This document shows positions 33,714-42,402 of a DNA stretch of 42,402 nt, piece by piece; within the stretch, counting starts at the first letter, position 1, and each line of letters starts with the position of its first letter. The stretch comes from Opitutia bacterium UBA4506 (lineage in GTDB: Bacteria; Verrucomicrobiota; Verrucomicrobiia; Opitutales; Puniceicoccaceae). Below the pieces are notes generated by a model. That model saw nothing but the letters and a program-made list of their open reading frames with translations. It searched no databases and was not told the origin of the DNA. The stretch covers positions 1 through 42,402 of the forward strand of contig DGMY01000071.1 in NCBI GenBank assembly GCA_002388665.1, read 5' to 3'. A program made the position numbers and the translations under genes.

Positions 33714-34844
33714 ATGGATAGTAAGATTGCCGCTGTTGAAGAACTCTCGGCCAAGGCCAATGAAGCGTCGAACCGGTCGGTCCTCGTCGGACTGGATGGC
33801 TTTGTCGACATCATTATTAATCCGGTCGATCAGCGGTTCGGCCCCGGCGACGATTATAAAGCGATTCGCCAAATGACCGACTTCGGTGATCGGATTCTCG
33901 CAGCGGCGGGTAAGAGCACCAACATCGAGATGGGTAAGAAGATGGAGAAGCTGGGCGGCAATGGCCCGATTCTGGCCAACGCTATCCAGCAAGCAGGGCT
34001 GCTGACCCGTTACATCGGAGCCCTCGGCGATCCAGTGATCCACCCTGTGTTTGAAGATTTTGCGAAACGTACGGACGCGGTTTCCTTGGCTGAACCTGGC
34101 GTCACCCATGCCCTCGAGTTTCGTGACGGCAAGATTATGCTCGGGTTGATGGACTCCCTCGAGAATGTCACCTACGCCAATATGGTCGAGAAAATGGGTG
34201 AGGGGGCGTTTTTGGACCTGCTCTCGCGAACCGATCTTTTTGCGATCGTGAATTGGACTATGCTTCCGTACCTGACTCAGATCCTCCAGGCTTTGATCGA
34301 TCAGGTCTATCCTAACTTTGGCCCGCGGGATCACAGGAGCTTCTTCTTCGATCTAGCCGATCCCGAAAAACGCTCCGATGATGATCTGATCGGAGTCCTT
34401 CGCCTTCTTCACCGTTTTTGTGCCTTCGGGTCCACCACGTTAGGCCTCAATCTAAAAGAAGCTCAGCATGTTTCCCGCGTTTTGGGCCTCTTTGTGGGCG
34501 GAGCGGGTGAAGACGATATTCGCGCGATGGCGAGAAATATTCGCAGCGAACTCAGCCTGGATTGTGTGGTAGTTCACCCGACCGATGCGGCCGCCTGCGC
34601 GACGAAAGACGACACGTTCTATTCAAAGGGCTTCTACACCGCCGACCCGACGATTACCACCGGCGCAGGTGACCACTTCAATGCCGGTTTCTCCGTCTCA
34701 AGATTGCTCGGCCTGTCGCCGCAATCATCGCTGGTCGTAGGTTGCGCCTTCTCAGGTCACTACGTTCGTACTGCCGAAAGCCCGAGCCTGAGCACCATCG
34801 GCTCCTTCCTTCGGAATACAGATTTCGCAACGATAGCCGGCTAG
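33714..34844 (+). CDS. PfkB-family carbohydrate kinase
   Basis: The 376-residue protein has the ribokinase fold: LVGLDGFVDIIINPV at the start, GGNGPILANAIQQAG as the substrate-side glycine motif (about 81-95), and TTGAGDHFNAGF near 320 with the catalytic Asp in GAGD. It is longer than typical sugar kinases (300-330). The sugar cannot be assigned. It lies between exbB (divergent) and tmk (171 bp downstream). Confidence 0.87.
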   Translation: MDSKIAAVEELSAKANEASNRSVLVGLDGFVDIIINPVDQRFGPGDDYKAIRQMTDFGDRILAAAGKSTNIEMGKKMEKLGGNGPILANAIQQAGLLTRYIGALGDPVIHPVFEDFAKRTDAVSLAEPGVTHALEFRDGKIMLGLMDSLENVTYANMVEKMGEGAFLDLLSRTDLFAIVNWTMLPYLTQILQALIDQVYPNFGPRDHRSFFFDLADPEKRSDDDLIGVLRLLHRFCAFGSTTLGLNLKEAQHVSRVLGLFVGGAGEDDIRAMARNIRSELSLDCVVVHPTDAAACATKDDTFYSKGFYTADPTITTGAGDHFNAGFSVSRLLGLSPQSSLVVGCAFSGHYVRTAESPSLSTIGSFLRNTDFATIAG

Positions 34845-35015
34845 CCCAGGCTTCGTCCCGACCCGCCCTGTTCCCAGGCCCATCCATCCGCGCCTCCCCA
34901 CCAGGGTCCGTCAATTTAAATCTCCCTGAGAACGATTTTCGGGGTTCGACGGAATTCGTTGGCGCGGGCTTTTTGGCACTCGTCATTGCGCGGATTGATT
35001 TGCTACAAATAACTT

Positions 35016-35675
35016 ATGTCGAAAGAAGCTCCCGAACGTAATGGACTGCTGATTTCCTTCGAAGGTTCGGAGGGCAGTGGCAAGACGACTCAGATTAGCC
35101 TCCTTTCCAATCGCTTGGAAGATGCGGGCTATGAAGTCATGGTCACCCGTGAGCCGGGTGGGACCGAGTTGGGGGAGGAGATTCGCCATCTGCTGAAGCA
35201 TTCAAAAAGCGGAAATGGCATGGTCCCCGAGGCCGAGCTCCTGCTCTTTGCCGCCGCCAGAGCTCAGCTTGTGAGGGAGAAGATTCTCCCTGCGCTCGAT
35301 GAGGGTAAAATCATTATTTGTGACCGGTTCCTTGATTCCACTACGGTGTATCAAGGCATTGGGCGGCAACTGTCCAAAGAACCCGTTACTGTGATTAATC
35401 GTTTCGCAGCCGGCGACTTTATGCCGGATTGGACGATCATTTTAGATATCCCTGCAGAAGTGGGGATCTCCCGTGTTCGCCACCGTGCCAACGATGTCCC
35501 CGATCGAATGGAGTCGGAGAATATCGAGTTTTACCGGAGCGTGCGCGAGGGCTATCTCTTGCTCGCAAAGTCGTTGCCGGACCGCTACTCCGTCTACGAT
35601 GGTACGCAGCCTCGGGAATTGCTGGAGGACGAGATCTGGGAAGAAACTCAGGAGCGTTTTTTCCGCAACGACTGA
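35016..35675 (+). CDS. tmk: Thymidylate kinase
   Basis: The 219-residue dTMP kinase supplies dTDP for DNA synthesis. The P-loop is FEGSEGSGKTTQ, REPGGTELGEEIRHLL is the dTMP-binding loop, DRFLDSTTVYQG carries the family DR and YQG motifs, and a short lid follows at RHRANDVPDRME. It is 4 nt from holB, an arrangement common in bacteria. Confidence 0.97.
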   Translation: MSKEAPERNGLLISFEGSEGSGKTTQISLLSNRLEDAGYEVMVTREPGGTELGEEIRHLLKHSKSGNGMVPEAELLLFAAARAQLVREKILPALDEGKIIICDRFLDSTTVYQGIGRQLSKEPVTVINRFAAGDFMPDWTIILDIPAEVGISRVRHRANDVPDRMESENIEFYRSVREGYLLLAKSLPDRYSVYDGTQPRELLEDEIWEETQERFFRND

Positions 35676-35679
35676 TCCC

Positions 35680-36600
35680 GTGGAAGAACGCAGGGATCCT
35701 CACGAAATCCTGACTGCCGCCTGGAGAAAGGGGCGGCTCGGCCATGCGTTACTTTTACATGGTCCGTCCTCAGGTGCCTTGGAACAGGAAGCTCTCGCTT
35801 TGTCTGCGGAGATTCTCGAGTGCGCGGGGTCTCCGCTTCGTCATCCGGACTGCACAGTCGTTCGGCCAGTGAATAAGATGCGCCAGATCGGGGTCGATGC
35901 CATGCGCCGCTTAGTCCGTACTGTCAGTCACTCGGCCAATCAGGGTGGCCGAAAGGTGGGTATTATTCTCGATGCCGATCGCATGAACTTGCAGGCGGCA
36001 AATGCGTTTTTGAAGACACTGGAAGAGCCGCCGTCGGATACGACCCTCTTTCTGTTGAGCACCCGTCCAAACGATTTGCTCGATACAATTCGAAGCCGCT
36101 GCATGAGCTTTAAAATTCCAGGGAATTCCGTTTCCATCGAAGGAGATGAATGGGCTGCTTGGAGTCGGGATTTCGAGACTTGGTTGACTCGCATCGAGCT
36201 CCCACCCGCGAATCAAAAAGAGGTCGCTGAGACCGTTTTGCGCCTCTACGGGTTAGTGCAGCGCTTCCAGGTGTGCCTGGAGGCAGTTGCGAAAAGCCGT
36301 ACGGAACTGGCTGTCGAGAATTTACCAGAGAATATCGAAGATGATGAGCGAATCGCCATCGAGGCCGGCAGCGAGCGCGGCGCCCGGCAAGACCTTCTGG
36401 CGGGAATCGAATTTGTCCTGAGAGATTGGGTGGCCGGTCGGGCAAGCGCTTCTGGAGAGATCGCTGAGCGTGCGCGAAAGCTGGTTCTGGCCGTTGAGGA
36501 GACCGAGTCGATATCCGGTTTGCTCGCTCTCAATTTCAACGGAGTGGCCGCAGTTGAGCAGCTACTCATTCGGATATTGAGAATCTGGAGTCGACAGTAG
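35680..36600 (+). CDS. holB: DNA polymerase III delta-prime subunit
   Basis: The 306-residue clamp-loader subunit has the AAA+ core HALLLHGPSSGALEQEA (degenerate P-loop, as usual for delta-prime), GGRKVGIILDADRMNLQAANAFLKTLEEPP and the TIRSRCMSF SRC motif. GTG 35680 follows the tmk stop by 4 nt; a longer upstream frame overlaps tmk. It helps load the sliding clamp with the gamma/tau and delta subunits, encoded elsewhere. Confidence 0.92.
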   Translation: MEERRDPHEILTAAWRKGRLGHALLLHGPSSGALEQEALALSAEILECAGSPLRHPDCTVVRPVNKMRQIGVDAMRRLVRTVSHSANQGGRKVGIILDADRMNLQAANAFLKTLEEPPSDTTLFLLSTRPNDLLDTIRSRCMSFKIPGNSVSIEGDEWAAWSRDFETWLTRIELPPANQKEVAETVLRLYGLVQRFQVCLEAVAKSRTELAVENLPENIEDDERIAIEAGSERGARQDLLAGIEFVLRDWVAGRASASGEIAERARKLVLAVEETESISGLLALNFNGVAAVEQLLIRILRIWSRQ

Positions 36601-36648
36601 ACGAAGTTTCCTCTGGTCAGGTTCCCCTCGCTCAGACTAGAAAGGTGT

Positions 36649-37032
36649 ATGGGCATCAAATTTCTTCACACACGAATTCGCGTAAGCGATCTGGAAAAAT
36701 CCATTGATTTCTATTCCAAGACCTGTGGGTTCGAGGTCTTCAAGCGGAACGATAAGTCGCCGGCTGGGAACAAGATTGTTCATCTTCAGATTCCGGGGAA
36801 CGCTCACATGCTCGAGTTAACCTACTCTCCGGACTTCAAGGTCGAGTTTCCAGAGGACTTGATGCATACCTGTATTGGGGTCGACGATATCGTTGAGTAT
36901 TGCGGGAACTTGGAAGAGCAGGGAATTGAGATTTGGCCGGGAGATTGGAAGGAAAAGTTTACTTCCGATGACAAAAAGATGGCGTTCATCACGGATCCGG
37001 ATGGATACGAGGTCGAAATCTTGGAGAACTAA
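36649..37032 (+). CDS. VOC-family (glyoxalase I-like) protein
   Basis: The 127-residue protein has two beta-alpha-beta-beta-beta halves: FLHTRIRVSDLEKSIDFYS at the start, LELTYSP (metal Glu), HTCIGVDDI and FITDPDGYEVEIL. It would bind one divalent metal and could be a lactoylglutathione lyase or a related enzyme. It is 2 nt before the hydrolase gene's GTG, so the two are probably co-transcribed. Confidence 0.9.
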   Translation: MGIKFLHTRIRVSDLEKSIDFYSKTCGFEVFKRNDKSPAGNKIVHLQIPGNAHMLELTYSPDFKVEFPEDLMHTCIGVDDIVEYCGNLEEQGIEIWPGDWKEKFTSDDKKMAFITDPDGYEVEILEN

Positions 37033-37034
37033 TT

Positions 37035-37931
37035 GTGGCTGATCCTTTGGGTCCAGTGGAGGCACTCCCGCCTTCACTTCGGCTTTTCTATCCGTTTACT
37101 CCGAAGAGAATTTCAGTCAGCTCCGGAACGCTGTCGGTCGTCGATGAGGGTAGTGGGCCGGCAATTGTTTTTGTTCACGGTAATCCTTCGTGGTCCTTTC
37201 TGTTTCGTGACGCGATTGTAGCGCTTCGAGACCGCTTCCGCTGTGTCGCGGTCGATCATCAGGGATGCGGATTTTCGGACCCGCAGCCTCATCGCATGAG
37301 GATGGCTGAGCATTCCGAAAACCTCGGAGCGGTACTGGATGCCCTGGGCATTGAAAAATACATACTTGTAGCCCATGATTGGGGCGGTGCCATCGGTTCT
37401 CATCGGGCGGGTCTCGAACCAGACCGCGTGGCGGGAATGGTTTATCTTAACACAGCAGCCTTTCCCCTCCAGCGAATGCCATGGCAGATTCGCATGGCCC
37501 GAGTGCCAGTGTTGGGAAGGTTTTTGATGGAACGCTGCAACGCTTTCGCCTTGGGAGCAGCCAAACAGGGAGTCGTCAATCCTCTCCGCCCGGCCGCTGC
37601 TGATGGTCTCCTCTATCCATGGATGGAACGAGAATCACGCACCGCTGTATCCGCCTTTGTCGAGGACATCCCTTGGCGAGCGACGCATCCGACTCGTAGG
37701 ACCATTGAGGAAACGGATGAGAGGCTAGAGGGGCTGAAGAAGAAGCCGTGCCTTCTTGCTTGGGGAATGCAGGATTTCTGTTTCGATGAAAAGTTCCTGG
37801 ACGAATGGATCCGCCGCTTCCCGGATGCGGAGGTCGAGCGCTATCCCAATGCGGGCCACTACACTTTCGAGGATGGTGGAGACCCCTTGATTGAAAGAAT
37901 CGAGAGATTCGTGGATTCCGTTCCGTATTGA
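37035..37931 (+). CDS. OleB-like alpha/beta-hydrolase (haloalkane-dehalogenase family)
   Basis: The 298-residue protein has HGNPSWSF (oxyanion region, 49-56), the nucleophile Asp115 in HDWGG, the block LNTAAFPL, the acid in CLLAWGMQDF and the catalytic His in NAGHY. The Asp nucleophile separates it from serine esterases. The LNTAAF, EDIPW, WGMQDF and EWIRRFPDAEV blocks resemble OleB, which removes CO2 from beta-lactones in the last step of long-chain olefin synthesis, better than they do true dehalogenases. No oleA, oleC or oleD is within the window, so pathway membership is unproven. The start is a GTG two nucleotides after the VOC stop. Confidence 0.72.
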   Translation: MADPLGPVEALPPSLRLFYPFTPKRISVSSGTLSVVDEGSGPAIVFVHGNPSWSFLFRDAIVALRDRFRCVAVDHQGCGFSDPQPHRMRMAEHSENLGAVLDALGIEKYILVAHDWGGAIGSHRAGLEPDRVAGMVYLNTAAFPLQRMPWQIRMARVPVLGRFLMERCNAFALGAAKQGVVNPLRPAAADGLLYPWMERESRTAVSAFVEDIPWRATHPTRRTIEETDERLEGLKKKPCLLAWGMQDFCFDEKFLDEWIRRFPDAEVERYPNAGHYTFEDGGDPLIERIERFVDSVPY

Positions 37932-38079
37932 TCGGCGCCAAGTTTTCGTGAAGTCAAAGCCACGCGGGTGGTCGATGATATAGGAGATCAGATATAAATT
38001 AGTTTACGAGCTGGTTCGGCGGCCTCGCTCTTTGTTTTTGCCTTGAGATGGGGGCTACCTCACTTTCGGGGTTCTGGTT

Positions 38080-39567
38080 ATGCGGTTCTTAGGTCCTTGG
38101 GAAATTTCTTTTGTGGTGTTCTACCTCGTCCTCGTCCTGTTCGGAGGATGGTGGGTATCCCGCAAGAAGGGGGGCGTAGAGGACTTTTTTCTCGGCGGCC
38201 GTTCGGTGCCGTGGCCAGCGGTGTTGCTGTCGATAACTGCAACTGAGGTCAGTGCCGTTACTTTTTTGGGGATTCCGGGGACCGGGTTCGAAGGGGATTT
38301 GAGCTATTTGCAGATGGGAATAGGCTCGCTGTTAGCTCGGTTTGTCGTTGCATTTCTTTTTCTTGGAGCTTTCTACAAGAGCCGCTGTGTTTCGATCTAC
38401 CAATATCTAGGAGATCGGTTCGGGAAGAGATCCCATCGAACCTCGGCGGTGTTTTTCCTGGTTTCGCGAATCAACGCTTCTGCAATCCGACTCCTTCTCG
38501 CCTCAGTGGGGCTGGGACATTTTTTCGGGGTGCCAGTGTGGGTCGCCGTACTGGTATTTACGGGAATTGCCCTGCTGTATACTTCTTGGGGGGGGATTCG
38601 GGCCGTCATATGGACAGATTGTATTCAGGCGTTCGTCTTTATCGCGGGTGGTATCGCAGTGTTTGTGTACTTGTGGAGTCAGATTGGCTTCACCGAGTTT
38701 TGGTCTTCGGCGGCGGAATCAGGAAAGTTGAGGGTGTTTCATTGGAGGCCAGAAGAGGGCAAAACCTGGTTTTCCGATTGGAATGTTTTTTACCTCGCTG
38801 CACTCAACGGACTGGTCATCACTTCGGCGGCTCTTGGATGTGATCAGGATCTCACTCAGCGGATGCTTACCTGTAGGTCTGTCGGTCGAGCCCGATGGAG
38901 CGTGATTTTGAGCGGTTTTCTAGGGATTCCGATTGCTGGCTTGTTTCTTCTAACGGGAGTCGCGCTTTTTGTGTGGGCGAATTCGGGCGGCCTACCGGTC
39001 CCCGCCGATGTGGACTCAAACGAGATCTTTGCCTGGTTCATTTCCGAGGCGGCTCCAAGTGGGTTGAGGGCTCTGTTGTTTGTAGGAATCTTGGCCACCG
39101 CGATGTCCAGTCTGGACTCGGCACTCAATGCCTTGAGTTCGTCGGTGGTCTACGATCTGTTCGGAGAAAGAGTTCAAAAGTCAGTGGCTTTCTCTCGGCT
39201 GGGGATTCTCGGCTTCGGCATTATTTTGGCCGGGACCGCGATCGCTCTAGCAGACTATCAGGAGAGTTTCGTGTGGCTGGGATTCAAGGTGGTGGGCGTG
39301 ACTTACGGGTCGTTGCTGGGGATATTCTTGTTGGGCTTAACGATGAAGGCTCCGAGGGGGGCCGATCTTGGAAATCTAATCGCTATGGGTGTCGGTGCTG
39401 TTGTCTCAGCGTTGTTGCTGGTTGCGTCGGAAAGGGAATGGATTTCCCTTGGCTGGACATGGATCCCTCTCATCAATACCACGATGACCTATCTTATCGC
39501 GTTTCAATTTCAAAGTTCCCCGGATTCGAATGCCGAGGGACCCATCGGTAAAGAAGAAGTAGTATGA
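38080..39567 (+). CDS. Sodium:solute symporter (SSS family)
   Basis: The 495-residue protein has about 13 transmembrane helices. GGRSVPWPAVLLSITATEVSAVTFLGIPGTGF at the start is the sodium/solute-binding helix 1 region, and TAMSSLDSALNALSSSVVYDL near 350 is the conserved helix 8 segment with the sodium ligand Ser residues. The solute (sugar, carboxylate or nucleoside) is unknown. It overlaps the epimerase gene by 4 nt (ATGA), which suggests a joint role in sugar or cell-surface metabolism. Confidence 0.93.
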   Translation: MRFLGPWEISFVVFYLVLVLFGGWWVSRKKGGVEDFFLGGRSVPWPAVLLSITATEVSAVTFLGIPGTGFEGDLSYLQMGIGSLLARFVVAFLFLGAFYKSRCVSIYQYLGDRFGKRSHRTSAVFFLVSRINASAIRLLLASVGLGHFFGVPVWVAVLVFTGIALLYTSWGGIRAVIWTDCIQAFVFIAGGIAVFVYLWSQIGFTEFWSSAAESGKLRVFHWRPEEGKTWFSDWNVFYLAALNGLVITSAALGCDQDLTQRMLTCRSVGRARWSVILSGFLGIPIAGLFLLTGVALFVWANSGGLPVPADVDSNEIFAWFISEAAPSGLRALLFVGILATAMSSLDSALNALSSSVVYDLFGERVQKSVAFSRLGILGFGIILAGTAIALADYQESFVWLGFKVVGVTYGSLLGIFLLGLTMKAPRGADLGNLIAMGVGAVVSALLLVASEREWISLGWTWIPLINTTMTYLIAFQFQSSPDSNAEGPIGKEEVV

Positions 39568-40454
39568 GAAAAAAATGTGTGATCTTGGGTTGTGGCTATG
39601 TGGGTACCGCCGTAGCGAGAAATTGGCTGGCGGATGGTCACGAGGTCTGGGGAGTTTCTCGGAATAGCGATACGCTCGCACAGATTGAGCATGATTCTTT
39701 TTATCCGGTTGTGGCAGATGTTGACACTGCGGAATGGCATGCGCAGGTACCGTCCTCTCCTGCAATCGTATTGAACTGCGTGAGCACCGCAGGACCCGGA
39801 ATTGAGGGGTACCGGAAATCGTATATTGGGGGAAATCATTCCGTTCTGGACTGGGCGAGAGCTGGGAATCCGGAACGCATCGTCTATACGGGCTCAACTG
39901 CTGTTTATCCCTTTACCGATGGTCGCGAAGTTTGGGAAGACGACGCGGGCGGTGAAGATTTAGCTGAATCGGGGAAATTGGTTTTGGAGTCGGAAAAAAT
40001 GCTTCTTCAGGATCCTGAAATCGGCGATCGCTGTACAGTTTTGCGGTTGGCCGGAATTTATGGGCCGAGTCGTCATCATCTATTGGACGCGGTAAAACGA
40101 AGTAATGGTGTTTTGCCGGGGCGCGGAGATTATTTTCTAAACCTCATTTTCCTCGATGACATCGTTTCGGCAGTCGATGCGGTGTGGCATTCTCCAATCG
40201 CTGGGGGGAAGGCTTATAATTTGGCGGATGAGACGCCCCCTACGAAAGAAGAGATGGTCTCTTGGCTGGCCGAGAGAATTGGATGTACCGCGCCGAAATT
40301 CGATCCGGAAGCGATGGATGGCCGGAGAATGAGAGTGAATCGTGCCGGAGGGTCTCCAAATCGAAGGGTGAAGATTGATCGAATTAAACAGGATACCGGA
40401 TGGTCTCCAAAATATCGCTCGTTCCGGGATGGATTTGAGAAGATCGGACTGTAG
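39564..40454 (+). CDS. NAD-dependent epimerase/dehydratase-like protein (YeeZ-like)
   Basis: The 296-residue extended short-chain dehydrogenase has the nucleotide motif ILGCGYVGTA, then TGSTAVYPF and a RLAGIYGP block. The usual active-site Tyr-X3-Lys is not present at its normal place (SGKLVLESEKM instead), as in YeeZ-type members, so classical epimerase chemistry is doubtful. Translation is coupled to the symporter. Confidence 0.82.
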   Translation: MRKKCVILGCGYVGTAVARNWLADGHEVWGVSRNSDTLAQIEHDSFYPVVADVDTAEWHAQVPSSPAIVLNCVSTAGPGIEGYRKSYIGGNHSVLDWARAGNPERIVYTGSTAVYPFTDGREVWEDDAGGEDLAESGKLVLESEKMLLQDPEIGDRCTVLRLAGIYGPSRHHLLDAVKRSNGVLPGRGDYFLNLIFLDDIVSAVDAVWHSPIAGGKAYNLADETPPTKEEMVSWLAERIGCTAPKFDPEAMDGRRMRVNRAGGSPNRRVKIDRIKQDTGWSPKYRSFRDGFEKIGL

Positions 40455-40472
40455 GAAATAGTGGGGAAGACA

Positions 40473-40949
40473 ATGAAAAACTATTGGTTGATGAAATCGG
40501 AACCGGATGCCTTCTCGATCGAGGATTTGGAGAGGTTGAATGGAAAGAGTGAGCCCTGGGACGGGATTCGCAATTATCAGGCCCGGAACTTCATGCGAGA
40601 TGAGTTTAAAATTGGTGATCAGATCCTTTTTTACCATTCGAACTGTTCGCCACCAGGTGTAGTGGGGTTGGCCGAGGTTGCTTCGGATCCCTATCCGGAT
40701 GAAACCGCATTTGACCCGAAATCTAAATACTTTGATCCAAAGTCCAAACGTGATTCCCCTAGATGGATTCTTGTAGACGTTCGATTTGTGGCGAAATTTC
40801 CGCGCACAGTGACGCTCGCTGAAATGAGAGAAACGGAAAGCCTCGGGGAAATGAGAATCCTGCAAAAAGGCAATCGACTCTCGATCACTCCCGTGTCGGA
40901 AAGAGATTATGAGAAGATTGTTGAACTGGGAAATTCCTCTACCAGCTAG
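40473..40949 (+). CDS. EVE-domain protein
   Basis: The 158-residue protein opens with YWLMKSEPDAFSIEDL and has WDGIRNYQARNFMRDEFKIGDQILFYHS, the EVE/PUA-like core that binds modified nucleobases. It ends with RLSITPVSERDYEKIV. Human THYN1 is a relative. ATG 40473 has GGGGAAG seven bases upstream; a GTG at 40461 is less likely. It ends 7 bp from the convergent YcjX-like gene. Confidence 0.95.
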   Translation: MKNYWLMKSEPDAFSIEDLERLNGKSEPWDGIRNYQARNFMRDEFKIGDQILFYHSNCSPPGVVGLAEVASDPYPDETAFDPKSKYFDPKSKRDSPRWILVDVRFVAKFPRTVTLAEMRETESLGEMRILQKGNRLSITPVSERDYEKIVELGNSSTS

Positions 40950-40956
40950 TCTGACT

Positions 40957-42264
40957 TCAGGAACCGATGATTGACCGGAGCATCCGGTCGAGATGTATCT
41001 GTGCAGGTGGATGCAATCCATGCCGAGAAACCCGCGGATCAAGGCGAGGGAATCGGAAGTCTGCGGGATTCCAGTTTTCCGGCCACTCTTCAGGCAACTT
41101 CGGAGGAAGCACTTCTATAGGTTCTCCGTTTCGGTAGGCATTCACATAGTCGGGGCGGTCGGGATTGTCGGTGGTAGACCGTATGGCTGAACACGCAGTG
41201 AACAGCACTTGGATTGAATGAAGCCCCGCTCCACGAAATATCGGTTCGGCAATCTTGCGGACGAGGTCTTCCAGAAGCGACCGGTCAGACGGTCGGAATT
41301 GATCGATTTTAGTCGCACACAAAACGACGCTTCGCAGACGCCCCGGGAATTTGGAATCGTCTATCGGCGTCATTGATCTTCCCAGAAAAGAGGATATCCG
41401 ATTCCACAACGTGTCGATGCGGGAGAGTAATCCACCGACCGCCGAGAGTAGCGCATGCTGATCGCGAAGAAGGGGAGGACCTCCGGACAGGATCCACCCG
41501 ATATCGATAGGCAAAATCAGTGCATCAGCCTCAGCGAGCAAACGCTCGAGCGGAAGAATTTTCTCTTTTCGATAATTTTGGAACCGCTCCTCAAAAGTAG
41601 AAAACGCTGGAGCATCCTCACTTCCCCATAAATCAGGGATCGGAGCGAAATCCTCCCAGGGCGTCCGCCCACCTGGATTGAAAATGCGGGAACACAGCGA
41701 GGCAGGACTAGTCAGATAACGCCCCCGACGAGTAGCCTCGACCATAGTGTTCGAGTATAATGATGCCGCGTCATCAATCTGCGCAGCAGTGTCCGCCCGC
41801 GATAGCAATTCTCGATACTCTTTGATCCCTTCTTCCGACAAAGGATCAAGTGAATCCGGAAAGAGGCTGGCGATCGAATTACTCCACCCCCGGAAACTTC
41901 CATCCCCAAGAAAATCCGCAACATTCTCACCGGGAAAATCAACAAAATCCAAGACGAGATCCCTCTTCCACAGTTTGGGATGCTCTGCACGAAATCGAAT
42001 AGCTGCAGGAGATAAAGTAATATCAGGCCAAAGCGCATCCTCAGAGGCCTCTCGAAGAATCCGATCAAGAGGAAAGCCAGGAAATTCACCAGGATACTCT
42101 TCAATTCGATGACTCACCCACCTCTCATCAGTGCCAAGGAATCGGTCCGGATCCTTCCTGAGATGATCCAAAATCGATGCAAGCATCACAGACTTCCCAG
42201 AATGACGAGGCCCAACCGCAACAATTCTTCGGTATGAGCTAACTTTAGGAAGATGAGACCACAT
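40957..42264 (-). CDS. YcjX-like P-loop NTPase
   Basis: The 435-residue protein matches the YcjX/DUF463 family: P-loop GPRHSGKSV (18-26), VLDFVDFPGE as a Walker B-like segment near 100, LCATKID near 312 and a C-terminal PEEWPENW...FRFPRL block ending HLDRMLRSI. YcjX proteins are stress-associated GTPase-like proteins of unknown role, usually beside the membrane protein YcjF, not visible here. It is divergent from the gene starting at 42373. Confidence 0.85.
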   Translation of the reverse strand: MWSHLPKVSSYRRIVAVGPRHSGKSVMLASILDHLRKDPDRFLGTDERWVSHRIEEYPGEFPGFPLDRILREASEDALWPDITLSPAAIRFRAEHPKLWKRDLVLDFVDFPGENVADFLGDGSFRGWSNSIASLFPDSLDPLSEEGIKEYRELLSRADTAAQIDDAASLYSNTMVEATRRGRYLTSPASLCSRIFNPGGRTPWEDFAPIPDLWGSEDAPAFSTFEERFQNYRKEKILPLERLLAEADALILPIDIGWILSGGPPLLRDQHALLSAVGGLLSRIDTLWNRISSFLGRSMTPIDDSKFPGRLRSVVLCATKIDQFRPSDRSLLEDLVRKIAEPIFRGAGLHSIQVLFTACSAIRSTTDNPDRPDYVNAYRNGEPIEVLPPKLPEEWPENWNPADFRFPRLDPRVSRHGLHPPAQIHLDRMLRSIIGS

Positions 42265-42313
42265 TCACCTTTAAACTGGCGACTTCTCATGCCCAATCAA
42301 CCGAAAACTAGAT

Positions 42314-42334
42314 TTAATAACTCAGCGTTATTAA
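42314..42334. promoter_or_regulatory. Perfect dyad in the divergent YcjX upstream region
   Basis: TTAATAAC and GTTATTAA are perfect 8-bp inverted arms around TCAGC. It lies 50 bp before the YcjX start and 39 bp before the plus-strand start, in an A/T-rich stretch, and overlaps likely promoter sequence (TTGACG follows at 42337). An operator is plausible; no regulator is known. Confidence 0.45.
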
Positions 42335-42372
42335 TATTGACGAAGGTCGGGCCGGAGGGGTAGTTTTGGAGC

Positions 42373-42402
42373 ATGAGTAGGAGACGTAAGGTATTGGGGG
42401 AG
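42373..42402 (+). CDS. Start of an unidentified gene (truncated by the window)
   Basis: ATG 42373 opens a frame reading MSRRRKVLGE up to the window end. A GGAG lies just upstream and the dyad with a TTGACG word precedes it. Ten residues do not identify a family. Confidence 0.4.
   Translation, partial: MSRRRKVLGE

Overview
This window looks like a chromosomal segment of a Gram-negative bacterium, most likely a Verrucomicrobiota member of the Opitutia/Puniceicoccales type. That placement is inferred from gene content: a PEP-CTERM-anchored protein, several proteins with prepilin N-termini, a two-membrane toolkit (KdsA, an LptF/G permease, a porin, ExbB/ExbD/TonB), an OleB-like hydrolase and an adenylate kinase-like protein with an extra C-terminal domain. 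No prophage, insertion sequence, CRISPR array or rRNA operon was seen. Shine-Dalgarno sequences are often weak or absent, so several starts rest on family length and on overlap with the neighbouring gene.

Layout. 1-4.3 kb: kdsA (+), facing a minus-strand operon of a DUF1343/NamZ-type muramidase, an LptF/LptG permease and a TauE/SafE-like membrane protein, then tRNA-Phe. 4.3-9.9 kb: a 374-bp gap with RNA-like features, an RpfG-type HD-GYP response regulator, and a tightly coupled minus-strand set of DinB-like protein, NRDE/TANGO2 protein and an 868-residue fusion of alpha/beta-hydrolase, DedA/VTT membrane domain and ATP-grasp ligase. 10-20 kb: a porin, a MoxR-DUF58-transglutaminase operon, an MFS transporter, a MidA-type methyltransferase, a DUF985 cupin, a DUF4870 protein and an RRM/RGG RNA-binding protein ending in a strong terminator. 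20-25 kb: a pseudopilin-like gene and a PEP-CTERM gene diverging from an extended inverted repeat, then ilvB (acetolactate synthase). ilvB is preceded by a Val/Leu-rich leader peptide and an intrinsic terminator that together form a textbook attenuator. A frameshifted methyltransferase follows.

25-31.5 kb: extended adenylate kinase-like protein, hypoxanthine phosphoribosyltransferase, three consecutive prepilin genes and mgtE, then two 119-bp tandem repeats that carry a copy of the 3' end of the adjacent tRNA-Cys. 31.6-42.4 kb: the exbB-exbD-tonB operon (-), a PfkB-family kinase, tmk-holB, a VOC protein with an OleB-like hydrolase, a sodium:solute symporter with an NAD-dependent epimerase, an EVE-domain protein, a YcjX-like P-loop protein (-), and the first codons of a further plus-strand gene.

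Most of the window is ordinary housekeeping and envelope physiology. The items most worth a second look are the ilvB attenuator (fully readable from sequence), the hydrolase-DedA-ATP-grasp fusion (a candidate lipid-modifying and flipping machine), the tRNA-Cys 3'-end tandem repeat and the symmetrical pseudopilin/PEP-CTERM start region.
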